Source: Chryseobacterium sp. Bi04
GTDB taxonomy: Bacteria; Bacteroidota; Bacteroidia; Flavobacteriales; Weeksellaceae
Reading direction: 5' to 3'
Length of the DNA stretch: 64,000 nucleotides
Assembly: GCF_918698085.1 (NCBI RefSeq)
Contig: NZ_CAKKLP010000006.1
Location: forward strand, 216,277-280,276
The stretch's first letter is position 1, and every line of letters starts with the position of its first letter. Made by a program: the position numbers and the translations under genes. Positions 63,813-64,000 of this stretch are shown here, piece after piece. A model generated the notes under the pieces. The model searched no databases. It was not told where the DNA came from and saw only the letters and a program-made list of their open reading frames with translations.

Positions 63813-64000
63813 GTCAAGTATTAATAATTAAATAAATTTAGAAAAAAATTAAACACTAAACATAAAAACAAAATAAATAATAAGAATTATATTCAATAAT
63901 TAACAAAACATTATTTATTTACAAAAACAAAAAACTGATTTACAAAGTATAAAATTGCTTATTAATAGTCTAAAAAAGAAATATAGCAACAAATTTATAT

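Overview
The window looks like a chromosomal segment of a Chryseobacterium-type flavobacterium (Bacteroidota, Weeksellaceae). The evidence is low GC with very AT-rich intergenic DNA, Bacteroidota-style promoters (TTG, about 16-20 bp, TAnnTTTG), a type IX secretion C-terminal sorting domain, several CarboxypepD-reg/beta-barrel outer-membrane proteins, lipoproteins, a short Bacteroidota-type arginine decarboxylase, and RHS proteins with a DUF6443-like N-terminus. No rRNA, tRNA, CRISPR array, transposase or prophage was seen.

Layout. (1) 1-10.6 kb is a polymorphic-toxin island. One full-length RHS protein with its own C-terminal toxin tip and lipoprotein immunity candidate is followed by four displaced RHS C-terminal cassettes. 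Each cassette has a repeated piece of RHS core, a different toxin tip and a different candidate immunity gene. Three of the five tips carry an HxH...D signature of JAB/JAMM metallopeptidases. Their immunity candidates all carry export signals, which points to a periplasmic contest. Two cassettes are broken by frameshifts. A conserved stem-loop marks the cassette borders. (2) 10.7-21 kb holds housekeeping and sensory genes on the minus strand: malate dehydrogenase, a bacteriophytochrome histidine kinase with its biliverdin-producing heme oxygenase, a membrane protein, a nucleoid-associated protein, a thioredoxin-like protein and a DUF1624-type membrane acyltransferase. A plus-strand tandem duplication of a two-gene module (tiny membrane protein plus small helical protein) sits at 17.4-18.6 kb. 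(3) 21-27 kb has an AraC regulator with DoxX and cupin genes, an aerolysin-like (ETX/MTX2) pore-forming lipoprotein split by a one-base frameshift, and dnaK. (4) 27-31 kb has the ppk1-ppx polyphosphate operon and an NAD(P)-binding protein overlapping a 50-residue membrane peptide. (5) 31-45 kb has a choice-of-anchor-I T9SS cargo protein, NifU/Mrp iron-sulfur genes, an outer-membrane beta-barrel protein, a GH92 mannosidase, a PhyH dioxygenase and a dicarboxylate/glutamate symporter. (6) 45-54 kb has three tandem C1q-like secreted proteins, two BON-domain proteins, a second large outer-membrane barrel protein and a CocE/NonD hydrolase. (7) 54-64 kb has an AlkB/Ada alkylation-repair pair, speB and speA on either side of a HAD phosphatase, a PTP-like phosphatase lipoprotein, thiamine pyrophosphokinase overlapping a PduO-type cobalamin adenosyltransferase, and a TonB-dependent receptor.

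Working together: heme oxygenase supplies biliverdin to the phytochrome; Ppk1/Ppx make and degrade polyphosphate; SpeA/SpeB convert arginine through agmatine to putrescine; AlkB and the Ada-like protein form an alkylation-damage unit; NifU-like and Mrp proteins serve Fe-S assembly. The RHS array is the most striking accessory system. All assignments were made by reading the sequence and recalling family motifs; no database search was run.
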